Position numbers and translations under genes: made by a program. The notes beneath the pieces were generated by a model. The model was not told the origin of the DNA and searched no databases. It was given only the letters and a program-made list of their open reading frames with translations. Shown piece after piece: positions 21,965-32,300 of a stretch of DNA of 64,000 nucleotides. This stretch comes from Virgibacillus natechei (lineage in GTDB: Bacteria > Bacillota > Bacilli > Bacillales > Amphibacillaceae): contig NZ_CP110224.1 of the NCBI RefSeq assembly GCF_026013645.1, positions 124,001-188,000 of the forward strand. The letters are read 5' to 3'. Position 1 is the stretch's first letter. The number at the start of each line of letters is the position of its first letter.

Positions 21965-22144
21965 TTCTGCTACATTTTCTGACTATTTAAAAAGGAGATT
22001 ACGCTTAAACTTGAAAAATGCTTAAAGAGTATGTTTTTCCATGTTAAAATTAACCAATTTTGTATACATATAACTGGAGTTTAAATTAACTTATAACATA
22101 AGCTATAGATGTCGTAATAATTCACGGAAAGGGGTTGTTCTTTC

Positions 22145-22327
22145 ATGGCTAGACGTCGAGGTGTAATGTCAGACCATATGAAAGAAGAAATTGCCAAAGA
22201 GTTAGGATTTTACGACACGGTACAGCAGGAAGGCTGGGGAGGCATCAAATCCAGAGATGCCGGTAATATGGTGAAACGTGCAATAGAAATGGCCGAGCAA
22301 AATATGCAAAAAAAAGACAGACCCTAA
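22145..22327 (+). CDS. sspF: Small acid-soluble spore protein, SspF type
   Basis: A 60-residue DNA-binding spore protein. [19 protein letters not shown] and [20 protein letters not shown] follow the alpha/beta-type SASP pattern as modified in SspF. It coats DNA in the forespore and is expected to be made late under sigma-G. AAAGGGG precedes the ATG. I could not identify a convincing sigma-G promoter in the 200-base upstream gap. Confidence 0.93.
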   Translation: MARRRGVMSDHMKEEIAKELGFYDTVQQEGWGGIKSRDAGNMVKRAIEMAEQNMQKKDRP

Positions 22328-22345
22328 ATGGGTTTGTCTTTTTTG
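22308..22345 (+). terminator. sspF: Terminator of sspF
   Basis: AAAAAGACAGACCC and GGGTTTGTCTTTTT form a strong stem with a 5-base loop and a T-run; the left arm lies over the last codons of sspF. Confidence 0.9.
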
Positions 22346-22359
22346 GCAGTTAAGAAAGT

Positions 22360-22437
22360 TTTACTGCATAAGTGCAACTAAGGCTGTCACCTAAAGGCTT
22401 GGTGACAACCAAGTTTTCTAACATCGCTAATCCCTTT
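22360..22437 (+). repeat. Short interspersed repeat with hairpin (family B, copy 1)
   Basis: Text TTACTGCATAAGTGCA, then CTAAAGGCTTGGTG, then CCAAGTTTTCTAACA. CTTGGT and ACCAAG pair around GACA. Related copies are at 24881-24975 (diverged), 27497-27565 and, reversed, 63703-63764. Confidence 0.6.
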
Positions 22438-22537
22438 AAATCTTGTCAGCTGATAATGAATAGCTCTTGTCCTAGAAGTCGCGACTGTTTTCCTAATGTG
22501 TTACAATTTGTTTATATTTTCAAAGTAGGTGACGGTG

Positions 22538-23389
22538 ATGGCTCTTTTTGAAAAAGCACCGGCAAAAATTAACTTATCCCTTGATGTGCTGAGTAAACGA
22601 GATGATGGTTATCATAATGTAGAAATGATCATGACGACGATTGACTTAGCAGATCGCATTAAAATGTACTCCATTGAATCGGATCGGATCGAGATTTATT
22701 TGGAGAGCAGATTCGTGCCAAGTGATGAGCGAAATTTGGCGTATAAAGCTGCTGATGCTTTTAAAAAAAAATACGGAATTAAAAAGGGGGTACATATTCA
22801 TATTGAAAAGAGTATCCCTGTGTCGGCTGGTCTTGGTGGTGGCAGTACAGATGCTGCTGCTGTGTTGCGTGGACTAAATCGGCTATGGTCGCTGAACATT
22901 CCTCTTGAGGATTTAGCGGCACTTGGGGCAACGATTGGATCTGATGTGCCTTTTTGTGTGTATGGTAATACAGCAATCGCAAAAGGGCGTGGGGAAATTA
23001 TTGAAAAATTAGCTTCACCTCCTTCCTGTTGGGTTGTTCTCGCAAAACCGGACATTGGCGTATCCACATGGACTATTTTTCAACGAATCAATATAGATAA
23101 ACTCTCTCACCCAAATAATGATGCACTTATCGATGCACTTCATCATAAAAATTTCTTTAAAATGTGCGCAAATGTTGGGAATGTATTAGAAGATATTACG
23201 CTAACCATCTACCCAGAAGTTCAGCGGATTAAAGATAAAATGGCAGAAGCAGGGGCAACAGGTGTCCTTATGAGCGGAAGTGGGCCGACAGTGTACAGTT
23301 TAATTGAACAACAGAGTAAAGCGCAGCGTATTTATAATGGGATGCGTGGCTTCTGTGAAGAAGTTTATTTAGTACGTATATTAGGGTGA
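22538..23389 (+). CDS. ispE: 4-(cytidine-5'-diphospho)-2-C-methyl-D-erythritol kinase
   Basis: GHMP kinase of the MEP isoprenoid pathway, 283 residues. [13 protein letters not shown] is the N-terminal signature, [20 protein letters not shown] the ATP-binding glycine-rich loop, and [13 protein letters not shown] the C-terminal GHMP motif. The ATG at 22538 fits AGGTGA; a GTG three codons earlier is possible. It is followed by purR, as in B. subtilis. Confidence 0.95.
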   Translation: MALFEKAPAKINLSLDVLSKRDDGYHNVEMIMTTIDLADRIKMYSIESDRIEIYLESRFVPSDERNLAYKAADAFKKKYGIKKGVHIHIEKSIPVSAGLGGGSTDAAAVLRGLNRLWSLNIPLEDLAALGATIGSDVPFCVYGNTAIAKGRGEIIEKLASPPSCWVVLAKPDIGVSTWTIFQRINIDKLSHPNNDALIDALHHKNFFKMCANVGNVLEDITLTIYPEVQRIKDKMAEAGATGVLMSGSGPTVYSLIEQQSKAQRIYNGMRGFCEEVYLVRILG

Positions 23390-23453
23390 ACATTGCCTAA
23401 ACACGTATAAAAGTGGTATATTTAATGTAAATATTCGGTTTTGAGGTGTGTAA

Positions 23454-24269
23454 ATGAAAAGAAGTAATCGATTAGTTGCATTAACTAACTTTTTTCTGGA
23501 AAATCCAAGGGAGCATAGACAGTTACCATATTTCTCTGAAATTTATGGGTCATCCAAGTCTTCCCTTAGTGAGGACTTGGATATTATTAACGATGTTTTC
23601 AAAACGGAATCGATAGGTTATTTGGAGCGAAACTCTGGAGCAACTGGTGGCGTTAAATATATTCCGGAATTTTCTCTTGAAAAAAGTGTTCAATTTATAA
23701 ATGAGCTTTGCCATAAGTTAGAAGACCCGACTCGTATTCTTCCCGGAGGTTATCTCTACATGAGCGATATACTAGGTGATCCGAGGCAAACGAGAGAAAT
23801 AGGTCGCGTCTTTGCATCAGCATTTTCTCAAAGAGAGATTGATGTGGTTGTAACGGTGGCTACGAAAGGGATTCCTTTAGCGTACGCTGTTGCCTCCTTC
23901 CTTGATGTTCCCGTTGTCATTGTTCGAAGAGACCCTAAGGTTACCGAAGGATCTTCTGTAAGTATTAATTATGTATCTGGTTCCTCCCGTAAAATTCAAA
24001 CGATGGTATTGCCAAAACGCAGTCTGCAAGAAGGTGCAAATGTGTGTATCATTGATGATTTTATGAAAGCTGGCGGAACCATTACAGGAATGATTAATTT
24101 ACTGGAAGAGTTTGACGCAAATGTCAAAGCAATTGGTGTACTGGCTGAAGCAGATGACGATGAAGAGGAACGCGTTGTAGACGAATATACTTCATTAGTC
24201 AAAATAAGGAATGTAGATAGTAAAAAGAAATATATAGATGTCCATTCTGGAAATTTTATCGAAATTTAA
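23454..24269 (+). CDS. purR: Purine operon repressor PurR
   Basis: A 271-residue repressor with an N-terminal winged helix (residues 1-75, KRSNRLVALTNFFLENPREH) and a phosphoribosyltransferase-fold effector domain. VCIIDDFMKAGGTITGM (about 199-215) is the PRPP-binding loop. In B. subtilis PRPP releases PurR from PurBoxes, coupling purine genes to precursor supply. yabJ (ridA), which normally follows, is absent here and spoVG comes next. Confidence 0.95.
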   Translation: MKRSNRLVALTNFFLENPREHRQLPYFSEIYGSSKSSLSEDLDIINDVFKTESIGYLERNSGATGGVKYIPEFSLEKSVQFINELCHKLEDPTRILPGGYLYMSDILGDPRQTREIGRVFASAFSQREIDVVVTVATKGIPLAYAVASFLDVPVVIVRRDPKVTEGSSVSINYVSGSSRKIQTMVLPKRSLQEGANVCIIDDFMKAGGTITGMINLLEEFDANVKAIGVLAEADDDEEERVVDEYTSLVKIRNVDSKKKYIDVHSGNFIEI

Positions 24270-24338
24270 AAAAACCAAGCTTTCTAACCTTTAAAACGAG
24301 TTTATTTTGAAAATATTTAATTTTTTTTAATAATAGGC

Positions 24339-24364
24339 AGGAATTCCTGTTGTTTTGTTGAAAT
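24339..24364 (+). promoter_or_regulatory. spoVG: Candidate sigma-H promoter of spoVG
   Basis: AGGAATT (24339-24345), an 11-base spacer and GTTGAAAT (24357-24364) match the sigma-H pattern (AGGAnnT / GAAT) closely. The spoVG promoter of B. subtilis is a standard sigma-H target. Confidence 0.65.
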
Positions 24365-24403
24365 AGTTAAATAAGTTCAAATGTGAAAAGGTGGTGAATC
24401 ATC

Positions 24404-24694
24404 ATGGAAGTAACTGACGTAAGATTACGCCGCGTTAATACAGAGGGAAGAATGCGAGCAATTGCATCGATTACATTGGATGAGGAGTTTGTTGTTCATG
24501 ATATCCGCGTTATCGACGGAAACAATGGACTATTTGTAGCAATGCCATCCAAACGTACCCCTGATGGTGAATTTAGGGATATTGCACATCCGATTAATTC
24601 GGGTACTCGTGCAAAGATACAAGATGCTGTGTTAGAGGAGTATCGTCGTGTAGGGAAAACGGAAGAGGAATACGAAGAAGCGGGTGCTTCCTAA
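24404..24694 (+). CDS. spoVG: SpoVG regulator
   Basis: A 96-residue nucleic-acid-binding regulator. [39 protein letters not shown] and [17 protein letters not shown] are near-invariant in the family. It affects septation, sporulation and, in some firmicutes, virulence genes. AAAGGTGGTG precedes the start and a sigma-H promoter lies upstream. A strong terminator follows at 24759-24800. Confidence 0.96.
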   Translation: MEVTDVRLRRVNTEGRMRAIASITLDEEFVVHDIRVIDGNNGLFVAMPSKRTPDGEFRDIAHPINSGTRAKIQDAVLEEYRRVGKTEEEYEEAGAS

Positions 24695-24757
24695 TAAGTA
24701 TGAATAAGAAATGATTAAAAAGCTTTTAAATTTTTCATACAAACTAATACTTTTCAC

Positions 24758-24801
24758 GAAAGAGGTCTAACCTACTACTAAAGGTTAGTCTTCTTTTTTT
24801 T
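24758..24801 (+). terminator. spoVG: Terminator of spoVG
   Basis: AAGAGGTCTAACCT and AGGTTAGTCTTCTT pair around an 8-base loop, followed by a run of eight T. Confidence 0.8.
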
Positions 24802-24835
24802 GGCAAATAGGAAGGTAACGTGGACTAAAATCGTT

Positions 24836-24975
24836 ATTTCCTGGGGCTGGGACTGCGGTTACTCGTCCCACCCGCCTTTGTGCGTCGTAGTGCAGGCTAA
24901 TCTGTTTCTCCGAAAGGCTTTCACTCTAGTATAAGGGGTTCTAACAAAGCCAAGCGCGCTTTCTAAGAATCCTTT
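24836..24975. repeat. Mixed repeat fragments between spoVG and glmU
   Basis: 24841-24872 (ctggggctgggactgcgg, tactcgtcccacc) matches the end region of the long family A repeat. 24881-24975 (GTAGTGCAGGCTAA, CCGAAAGGCTTTCAC, then TTCTAAC and CCAAG units) is a diverged family B copy. The 395-base gap to glmU holds no gene. Confidence 0.45.
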
Positions 24976-25089
24976 AACGAATGCCAAGTTTTCTAAAAAA
25001 ACGAATACTACAGGCTATTATATGTTGAAATCATCTGGTTTTTACGATATATTCATAATGGAGAATATAGGATTATTGGAGGTTTCCTT

Positions 25090-26469
25090 ATGATGAGACG
25101 TTATGCTGTCATTCTAGCAGCAGGGCAAGGAACCAGGATGAAATCGAAGCTCTATAAGGTGCTCCACCCCGTTTTGGGTAGACCGATGGTGCAGCATGTT
25201 ATCGATCAGATAAAAGCAGTGAAGGTAGATAAAACGGTTACAGTTGTTGGTCATGGTGCCGAAAAAGTAAGCGAACATATTGGCAATGACACGGAATTCG
25301 TTATACAAGGGGAACAACTCGGAACAGGGCATGCTGTGATGCAAGCTGAAGATTTGTTAAAAGATAAGCATGGGACAACAATTGTTGTTTGTGGGGATAC
25401 GCCATTAATTACAACTGAAACCTATCAAGCTCTCTTTGCTCATCATGAGAATGAAGGAGCTAGTGCTACTATTTTAACAGCGAAAGCAGAGGATCCTACA
25501 GGATATGGAAGAGTCATCCGTAATGAAGCGGATGAGGTCGAACGTATTGTAGAGCATAAAGATGCGAGTGGAGCGGAGAGGCTAGTAGATGAGATTAATA
25601 CTGGTACATATTGCTTTGATAATCAAGCTCTGTTCGCAGCGTTGAAAGAAGTATCAAATGATAATGTTCAAGGTGAATATTATTTACCTGATGTGATAGA
25701 AATTTTACGTAATAAAAAGGAAAAGGTGACCGCTTCCCTAACACCTGATTTTGAAGAAACGTTAGGGGTGAATGACCGTGTAGCGTTGGCTCAAGCTGAG
25801 AAAATAATGAAAAAACGTATTAATGAGAAACATATGCGTAACGGTGTAGCGATTAGTGATCCAGATAATACGTATATTCATCCTGGTGTTGTAATTGAAC
25901 AGGATGCAGTTATTCATCCAGGCACGCATATAACAGGGGGTTCGACGGTCAAAATGGATGCTGAAATTGGTCCGAACAGCGAGGTCGACAACTGTTATGT
26001 TGGCATCGGTTCAGTTGTCAAGCAGAGTGTCGCAACGAATAGTAAAATTGGTGACCGTGTAAATGTTGGGCCATTTGCTCATATTCGACCGGAATCTGCA
26101 ATCGGCGATGACGCTAAAGTTGGTAACTTCGTAGAAATTAAAAAGACAGTAATTGGGGAAGGTAGCAAGGTTCCCCATTTAAGTTATATGGGTGATGCAC
26201 AAGTTGGAAGCAATGTGAATGTCGGATGTGGTACAATTACAGTGAACTATGATGGAAAAAATAAATATGTAACAACCATTGAAGATGATTCATTTATTGG
26301 TTGTAATTCCAATTTAATTGCCCCAGTAACAATAGGAAAGGGCTCCTATGTTGCTGCAGGATCAACGATTACGAAGGATGTCCCTACAGAGTCGCTATCC
26401 GTTGCCAGAGCAAGACAAACGAATAAAGAAGGATACGCTACAAGACTTAAAAACAGACAAAAAGATTAA
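25090..26469 (+). CDS. glmU: Bifunctional UDP-GlcNAc pyrophosphorylase / GlcN-1-P acetyltransferase
   Basis: Makes UDP-GlcNAc for peptidoglycan and teichoic acids, 459 residues. The uridylyltransferase domain starts with [20 protein letters not shown] (about 8-27) and contains GDTPL and GYGRVIR. From about residue 250 the sequence becomes left-handed beta-helix hexapeptide repeats ([31 protein letters not shown]). The GGAGG site at 25079-25083 fits an ATG at 25090 or the next codon, 25093. prs follows 15 bases later. Confidence 0.97.
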   Translation: MMRRYAVILAAGQGTRMKSKLYKVLHPVLGRPMVQHVIDQIKAVKVDKTVTVVGHGAEKVSEHIGNDTEFVIQGEQLGTGHAVMQAEDLLKDKHGTTIVVCGDTPLITTETYQALFAHHENEGASATILTAKAEDPTGYGRVIRNEADEVERIVEHKDASGAERLVDEINTGTYCFDNQALFAALKEVSNDNVQGEYYLPDVIEILRNKKEKVTASLTPDFEETLGVNDRVALAQAEKIMKKRINEKHMRNGVAISDPDNTYIHPGVVIEQDAVIHPGTHITGGSTVKMDAEIGPNSEVDNCYVGIGSVVKQSVATNSKIGDRVNVGPFAHIRPESAIGDDAKVGNFVEIKKTVIGEGSKVPHLSYMGDAQVGSNVNVGCGTITVNYDGKNKYVTTIEDDSFIGCNSNLIAPVTIGKGSYVAAGSTITKDVPTESLSVARARQTNKEGYATRLKNRQKD

Positions 26470-26484
26470 CGGAGGGTTTATCTC

Positions 26485-27438
26485 ATGGCGTCTAGCTATA
26501 AGGATCCATCTTTAAAAGTATTCACATTGAATTCAAACCGCAAGTTAGCAGATGAAATTGCGGAACATATTGGAACACCCCTTGGAGAGTGCACCGTTAA
26601 ACAATTTAGTGACGGTGAAATTCAGATTAATATCGAAGAAAGTGTACGTGGACATGATGTATATGTTTTACAATCAACTTCTTCACCGGTTAATCAACAT
26701 ATTATGGAATTACTGATAATGATTGATGCATTAAAACGTGCTTCTGCAAGGTCTATTAATATTGTAATGCCGTATTATGGTTATGCGAGACAAGATAGAA
26801 AGGCTCGATCAAGAGAGCCGATTACTTCAAAACTAGTAGCGGATTTATTAGAGACTGCAGGGGCTAATCGGGTGATTACACTCGACTTACATGCTCCACA
26901 AATTCAAGGGTTCTTCAATGTGCCAATTGATCATCTTCAGGGTGTTCCTATTCTTTCTGACTACTTTAAGGAGAAAGGCCTTGAAGATATTATCATTGTG
27001 TCACCTGATCATGGTGGAGTTACACGTGCTAGGAAGATGGCCGATCGTTTGAAAGCGCCGATAGGTATTATTGATAAAAGACGCCCCCGTCCAAATGTTG
27101 CGGAAGTTATGAATGTTGTTGGTAATATCGAAGGCAAGACAGCGATTCTTATAGATGATATCATAGATACAGCTGGAACAATTACCTTAGCAGCTAATGA
27201 ACTAATCGAAAAAGGGGCTAAAGAGGTTTACGCATGTTGTACCCATCCTGTATTATCCCATCCGGCAGTTGAACGAATTAACAACTCACAAATAAAAGAG
27301 TTGGTTGTGACCAATTCGATACCATTAGCAGAGGATAAACAAAGTGAAAAGGTTAAAGAATTGTCTGTTGCCCCGCTTATCGGTGAAGCAATCATACGTG
27401 TCCACGAGCTACAGTCCGTAAGTATCTTATTTGATTAA
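26485..27438 (+). CDS. prs: Ribose-phosphate pyrophosphokinase
   Basis: Makes PRPP from ribose-5-phosphate and ATP, 317 residues. Motifs: [33 protein letters not shown] (ATP-site region), [11 protein letters not shown] and [14 protein letters not shown] (PRPP loop, about 219-232). It forms an operon with glmU (CGGAGGG site), supplying precursor for nucleotides, His and Trp, and setting the PRPP level sensed by PurR upstream. Confidence 0.97.
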   Translation: MASSYKDPSLKVFTLNSNRKLADEIAEHIGTPLGECTVKQFSDGEIQINIEESVRGHDVYVLQSTSSPVNQHIMELLIMIDALKRASARSINIVMPYYGYARQDRKARSREPITSKLVADLLETAGANRVITLDLHAPQIQGFFNVPIDHLQGVPILSDYFKEKGLEDIIIVSPDHGGVTRARKMADRLKAPIGIIDKRRPRPNVAEVMNVVGNIEGKTAILIDDIIDTAGTITLAANELIEKGAKEVYACCTHPVLSHPAVERINNSQIKELVVTNSIPLAEDKQSEKVKELSVAPLIGEAIIRVHELQSVSILFD

Positions 27439-27496
27439 TGTTTAGAAGTCCTGTAATTCGGGAATTATCTAGTTGATAGGGAAGTATAAACTTTCT

Positions 27497-27565
27497 TACT
27501 GCAACGTGCAGCGAAGGACATACCCCTAAAGCGTTTAGCGGATGCCAGGTTTCTGACATTTAAGG
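27497..27565 (+). repeat. Short interspersed repeat (family B, copy 3)
   Basis: TTACTGCAACGTGCAGCGAA, then CCCTAAAGCGTTTAGCGGAT, then GCCAGGTTTCTGACA. It aligns with the copy at 22360-22437 through the TTACTGCA...GTGCA start, the CTAAAGC arm and the TTTCTnACA end. The prs-ctc gap has nothing else I can name. Confidence 0.5.
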
Positions 27566-27664
27566 AAAGCTTAACAAAAAATATAAACAGATTTAAATGT
27601 AATAAAAATGAAGCTATCACTTGATAAGTGAATTTTTTCTAAAAATAGTTGGAGGATGATGGAA

Positions 27665-28300
27665 ATGGCAGTAAAATTACAAGCAACAAAACGAGATGAC
27701 TATACAAAATCGCAAACGAAAGAAATCAGAACGAGTGGAAGAATACCAGGTGTTGTTTATGGAAAAGCGAAAGAGCCTATAACGGTTTCGGTTGATAATC
27801 TTGAACTCGTTAAAACAGTTCGTGACGAAGGAAGAAACGCAATTATTTCGCTTGATGTTGATAATGACAAAGCAGTAGACGTTATGTTACATGATTATCA
27901 AATGGACTCCCTTAAGAATGAACTATTACACGTTGATTTCTATATCGTAAACATGGCAGAAGAAATGGATGTTACAGTAGCACTACGCCTTGAAGGTGAA
28001 GCAGCAGGTTCAAAAGATGGTGGCGTATTACAGCAACCATTATATGAGTTACAGGTTCGTGCAAAGCCAGCTGATATTCCTGAGGAAATTACAGTAAATA
28101 TTGACTCCTTAGGAATTGGTGACAGTATAACAATTGATGATCTACCTACAGGAGCGAATTATGAGTTCACGGAAGATGAAGACACAACAATCGCTACAAT
28201 CCTAACACCGGACAACCTAGACGACGAGGAAGAATCAGCGGATGGAGATGCTGAGCCAGAATTAGTAGGTAGCAAAAAAGATGAAGACGAAGAGAAGTAA
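27665..28300 (+). CDS. ctc: 50S ribosomal protein L25 / general stress protein Ctc
   Basis: A 211-residue L25/TL5-type protein. The N-terminal domain (MAVKLQATKRDD, SGRIPGVVYGK) binds 5S rRNA; the C-terminal TL5 beta domain includes VTVALRLEGEAAGSKDGG. The tail is very acidic (NLDDEEESADGDAEPE), beyond the B. subtilis form. The ATG at 27665 has nine bases after GGAGG; two earlier ATGs are too close to it. Confidence 0.93.
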   Translation: MAVKLQATKRDDYTKSQTKEIRTSGRIPGVVYGKAKEPITVSVDNLELVKTVRDEGRNAIISLDVDNDKAVDVMLHDYQMDSLKNELLHVDFYIVNMAEEMDVTVALRLEGEAAGSKDGGVLQQPLYELQVRAKPADIPEEITVNIDSLGIGDSITIDDLPTGANYEFTEDEDTTIATILTPDNLDDEEESADGDAEPELVGSKKDEDEEK

Positions 28301-28315
28301 AATATTATAGCAAAA

Positions 28316-28380
28316 CCAATACCCCTCCTTCTAAGAAGCTGTAAGAATAAATAATCCTTAAGGAGGGATTATTGTATTGG
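28316..28380 (+). terminator. Hairpin between ctc and pth
   Basis: CCTCCTT (28324-28330) pairs with AAGGAGG (28360-28366), and outer CCAATAC with GTATTGG. The loop is long and no good T-run follows, so this may be a weak terminator or mask the pth region. Confidence 0.4.
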
Positions 28381-28399
28381 TTAAAAAGGAAGAAGTTAA

Positions 28400-28960
28400 A
28401 TGAAATGTATTGTTGGACTTGGAAATCCAGGTAAAAAATATAAAGATACCCGTCATAATGTCGGATTTATGGTAATAGAAGAATTACTAAATCGGCATCA
28501 ATGGGATTTAAATAAGAAGAAGTTTAACGGCAAATACGCGATGGAACATCTTCAAGGTGAAAAGGTACTATTGCTGCAGCCTCACACGTATATGAATCTT
28601 TCGGGGCAGTCGATTCGTCCTTTAATGGATTATTATAATATGGATGTGGATGATGTACTTGTTATGTATGATGACCTGGATTTACCACCTGGAAAAATCC
28701 GCCTTAGGCAAAAGGGTGGACATGGCGGACACAATGGAATCCGTTCATCAATTGATCATTTAGGAACGAAAGAATTCAAACGCCTTCGTATCGGTATCGG
28801 AAGGCCAACTACGTCAATACCAGTTGTTGATTACGTTCTGGGTTCCTTTACAAAAGAACAGCAAGAAGATGTAGAGCATAGCATTAAAGTAGCCGCAGAT
28901 GCTTGTGAGTATTGGTTACAGAATCCATTCCTTGAAGTAATGAATGAATATAATAGCTAA
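28400..28960 (+). CDS. pth: Peptidyl-tRNA hydrolase
   Basis: Recycles tRNA from dropped-off peptidyl-tRNA, 186 residues. [19 protein letters not shown] holds the catalytic His (residue about 20) and the Asn-binding residues; PHTYMNLSG and [20 protein letters not shown] are conserved. GGAAGAAG precedes the ATG. It lies upstream of fin and mfd, as in B. subtilis. Confidence 0.96.
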   Translation: MKCIVGLGNPGKKYKDTRHNVGFMVIEELLNRHQWDLNKKKFNGKYAMEHLQGEKVLLLQPHTYMNLSGQSIRPLMDYYNMDVDDVLVMYDDLDLPPGKIRLRQKGGHGGHNGIRSSIDHLGTKEFKRLRIGIGRPTTSIPVVDYVLGSFTKEQQEDVEHSIKVAADACEYWLQNPFLEVMNEYNS

Positions 28961-29007
28961 TGGAAGCATAGTGTAGCATCATAGGTTTGAAAGGATTGGC
29001 CATCAAA

Positions 29008-29036
29008 TGTATAAATAACTACTTTTCGGATAAACT
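29008..29036 (+). promoter_or_regulatory. fin: Predicted sigma-F promoter of fin
   Basis: TGTATA (29008-29013), 14 bases, GGATAAACT (29028-29036). This fits the sigma-F consensus (WGHATA, GGnnAnAnT). In B. subtilis fin is a sigma-F gene whose product then shuts sigma-F off. Confidence 0.7.
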
Positions 29037-29069
29037 TTAAAATATGTGTTTATTCGAGGAGGTTTTTAT

Positions 29070-29300
29070 ATGGCTATTGTCTATACATGCAGACATTGCG
29101 GACATGTGATTGGAAAGTTAGAACAAAAAATGGTTGACACATCCCTGTTGGGGTTTGACCAATTATCAACGAAGGAAAAAATAGATATGATAGAATATAA
29201 AGATAATGGGGATGTTCAGATCAAGGCAATTTGTGAAGATTGTGAAGATACGTTAGGACATCATCCACAATACCATGAACTAGATTTTTTTATACAATAA
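29070..29300 (+). CDS. fin: Anti-sigma-F factor Fin
   Basis: A 76-residue zinc-ribbon protein. CRHCGHVIGKLE near the N-terminus and CEDCEDTLGHHP at the C-terminus provide the two CxxC pairs. Fin binds core RNA polymerase/sigma-F in the forespore to allow the switch to sigma-G. The ATG at 29070 follows GAGGAGG; the reading from 29046 lacks that site. A sigma-F promoter is just upstream. Confidence 0.92.
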   Translation: MAIVYTCRHCGHVIGKLEQKMVDTSLLGFDQLSTKEKIDMIEYKDNGDVQIKAICEDCEDTLGHHPQYHELDFFIQ

Positions 29301-29304
29301 AATA

Positions 29305-29343
29305 AGCAACAAAAGCTTTGGTTATAAAACCAAGGCATTTTTG
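29305..29343 (+). terminator. fin: Terminator of fin
   Basis: GCTTTGGTT (29314-29322) and AACCAAGGC (29327-29335) form a stem followed by ATTTTT. Confidence 0.75.
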
Positions 29344-29374
29344 CGCTTACGTAGGACTGCGTGGGGGTTTAACA

Positions 29375-32300
29375 ATGCAAGGTATAAACAATTATTTAAA
29401 GTCAAAAGAAGATATACAATCAATTTTACAAGGGGTATCCAGTGGAATGCAGGAGCAACTCGTTGCAGGTTTATCCGGATCGGCAAGAAGTCTGCTTGTG
29501 TCGCTAATTAGTGAATCCACAACGAAGCCGATCTTACTGGTTACGCATCAATTAGTACAAGCGCAACAGCTTTATGATGATTTATCCGAGTTTGTTGGAG
29601 AAGGGTATGTACATTTATATCCAGTTAATGAACTAATAGCTTCTGAAATAGCGATTGCAAGCCCGGAACTTAGAAGTCAACGAATCGACTCCTTAACAGC
29701 CTGGTCCAAAAAGAAATCAGGTATATTAATCGCGCCAGTAGCTGCATTAAAAAGGATTTTGCCACCGCCAGATTATTGGAGCACGTATCAATTACAATTT
29801 GCACTTGGGGAAGAGATTCAGATTGATGATTACCTATCATCTTTAGTAGATATGGGGTATGAACGTCAAGACATGGTCACTACACCCGGTGAATTTAGTA
29901 GGCGTGGTGGAATCATTGATATATATCCAATAACAGAAGCGCATCCGATACGTATAGAATTATTTGATGACGAAATCGATTCTATACGCTATTTTGATGC
30001 GGGAACACAGCGGTCTTTAGAGAAACAGCAGGAGGTCATTGTCGGACCAGCGACGGAGTTATTACTTACAAATGAAGATATACATTTGGCTGCCGGCAGA
30101 TTGCAGGATGCATTGGCAGATAGCTTGAAAAACATGAAAGCTTCAGAAGGAAAAGAGAAATTAGCGGAAACGATAGAACATGATATCGGACGCTTACAGA
30201 ATGCAGAACACTTTCAGGAAATGTATAAATATATTGGATTTCTTTATAAAAATCCTGCTAGTTTGTTAGATTACCTCCCTTCAAACGGACTCGTTATTTT
30301 AGATGAAATGAGCAGAATTCAGGAAACAGCTACGAATTTGGACTCCGAGGAAGCAGAATGGTATAACAGTCTATTGGAATCGAATCAAATGGTAAAAAAT
30401 AGTAGTTTTTCATTTGATTGGCCAACCATATGGGGCAATATGGATCATCAACGACTATATATGTCAGTATTTTTACGGCATATCCCAAATACACAACCAC
30501 AAAATATTATTGATCTCTCGTCAAGGGCCATGCAAGAATTTCATGGTCAAATGAGTCTATTCAAAAATGAACTAACCCGCTGGAAAAAAGGCGATTATTC
30601 TGTTGTGGTTCTAGCTCCTAATCAAAAACGGGCAGAGAAAATTCATTCTATATTTATGGACTATGATATTGAAGCGAGCATTACAGGTAAATTGGAGCTT
30701 CCTGTGAGCCAACCTACAATAGCCATTGGAAATATTAGCAGTGGTACGGAGCTGCCCATGCATAAGATGGCTCTGATAACGGAGAATGAGCTGTTCAAAA
30801 AAAGAACGAAACGCCCGAAAAGACAACAGAAAGTATCCAATGCCGAACGTATTAAGGATTACCAAGAGTTAAAAATTGGCGATTATGTCGTCCATGCCAA
30901 CCATGGAGTAGGAAAGTATATAGGAATTGAAACGCTTGAAGTGAAGGACTTGCATAAGGATTATCTGTTAATCAAATATTCCGGTGATGATAAACTCTTT
31001 GTACCGATTGATCAAATTGATTTAGTCCAAAAATTTGTCGGTGGTGAGGGAAAAGAGCCAAAGCTTTACAAATTAGGCGGCTCAGAATGGGCGAAGGTGA
31101 AGCGAAAAGTTCAATCATCTGTTGAAGATATCGCGGATGATTTAATTAAACTCTATTCCGAAAGAGAAGCAAGAAAAGGGTATGCCTTTTCAAAAGATAG
31201 CGAGATGCAGCGTGAGTTTGAAGCGGCATTCGCCTATCAGGAAACGGACGATCAAATTCGCTGTATCGAGGAAATCAAGCATGATATGGAAAGAGAACGC
31301 CCAATGGATCGTTTGCTTTGCGGTGATGTCGGGTACGGAAAAACAGAGGTAGCGATTCGTGCTGCCTTTAAAGCAGTGGCAGATGGTAAGCAGGTGGCTA
31401 TTTTAGTTCCAACAACGATTTTAGGACAGCAGCATTATGAAACGATCCGTGAGCGATTCCAGGAACATGCAGTGAATATTGGACTATTAACCAGGTTTCG
31501 AACAAAAAAACAGCAAACGGAAACATTACAAGGTTTAAAAAACGGCACAGTTGATATCGTTATTGGTACACATCGCTTATTATCCAAAGATGTAGAATAT
31601 CGCGATTTAGGGTTGCTTATTGTAGACGAAGAGCAACGATTCGGTGTTAAGCATAAAGAAAAAATCAAACAATTGAAAGCCAATGTAGATGTACTTACCC
31701 TTACAGCTACGCCAATCCCAAGAACCTTGCATATGTCTATGTTGGGGGTTCGTGACTTGTCTGTAATTGAGACGCCACCAGAAAATCGTTTTCCAATTCA
31801 GACCTATGTGATGGAACATAATCCTGTTTTTATCCGTGAATCGATTGAGCGAGAAATGGCTCGTTCGGGGCAGGTGTTTTTCCTATATAATCGAGTGGAG
31901 AATATTGAAAAGGTGGCACGGGATATTAATAACCTCGTGGACAATGCGAGAGTAGCGGTGGCGCATGGACAGATGAACGAGGCGGAGCTTGAAAATGTGA
32001 TGTTCGGCTTCTTAGCAGGTGAATTTGACGTTCTAGTTAGTACAACGATTATTGAAACAGGAGTAGATATTCCGAATGTCAATACACTTATCGTCAATAA
32101 TGCGGATCGTATGGGTTTAAGCCAACTTTACCAGCTTAGGGGACGCGTAGGACGCTCCAATCGTGTAGCTTACGCCTACTTCACTTACCAAAAAGATAAA
32201 GTACTCACAGAGGTTTCGGAAAAGCGCCTGCAGGCTATTAAGGAATTCACGGAATTAGGGTCAGGCTTTAAGATAGCCATGCGCGATTTGTCCATTCGAG

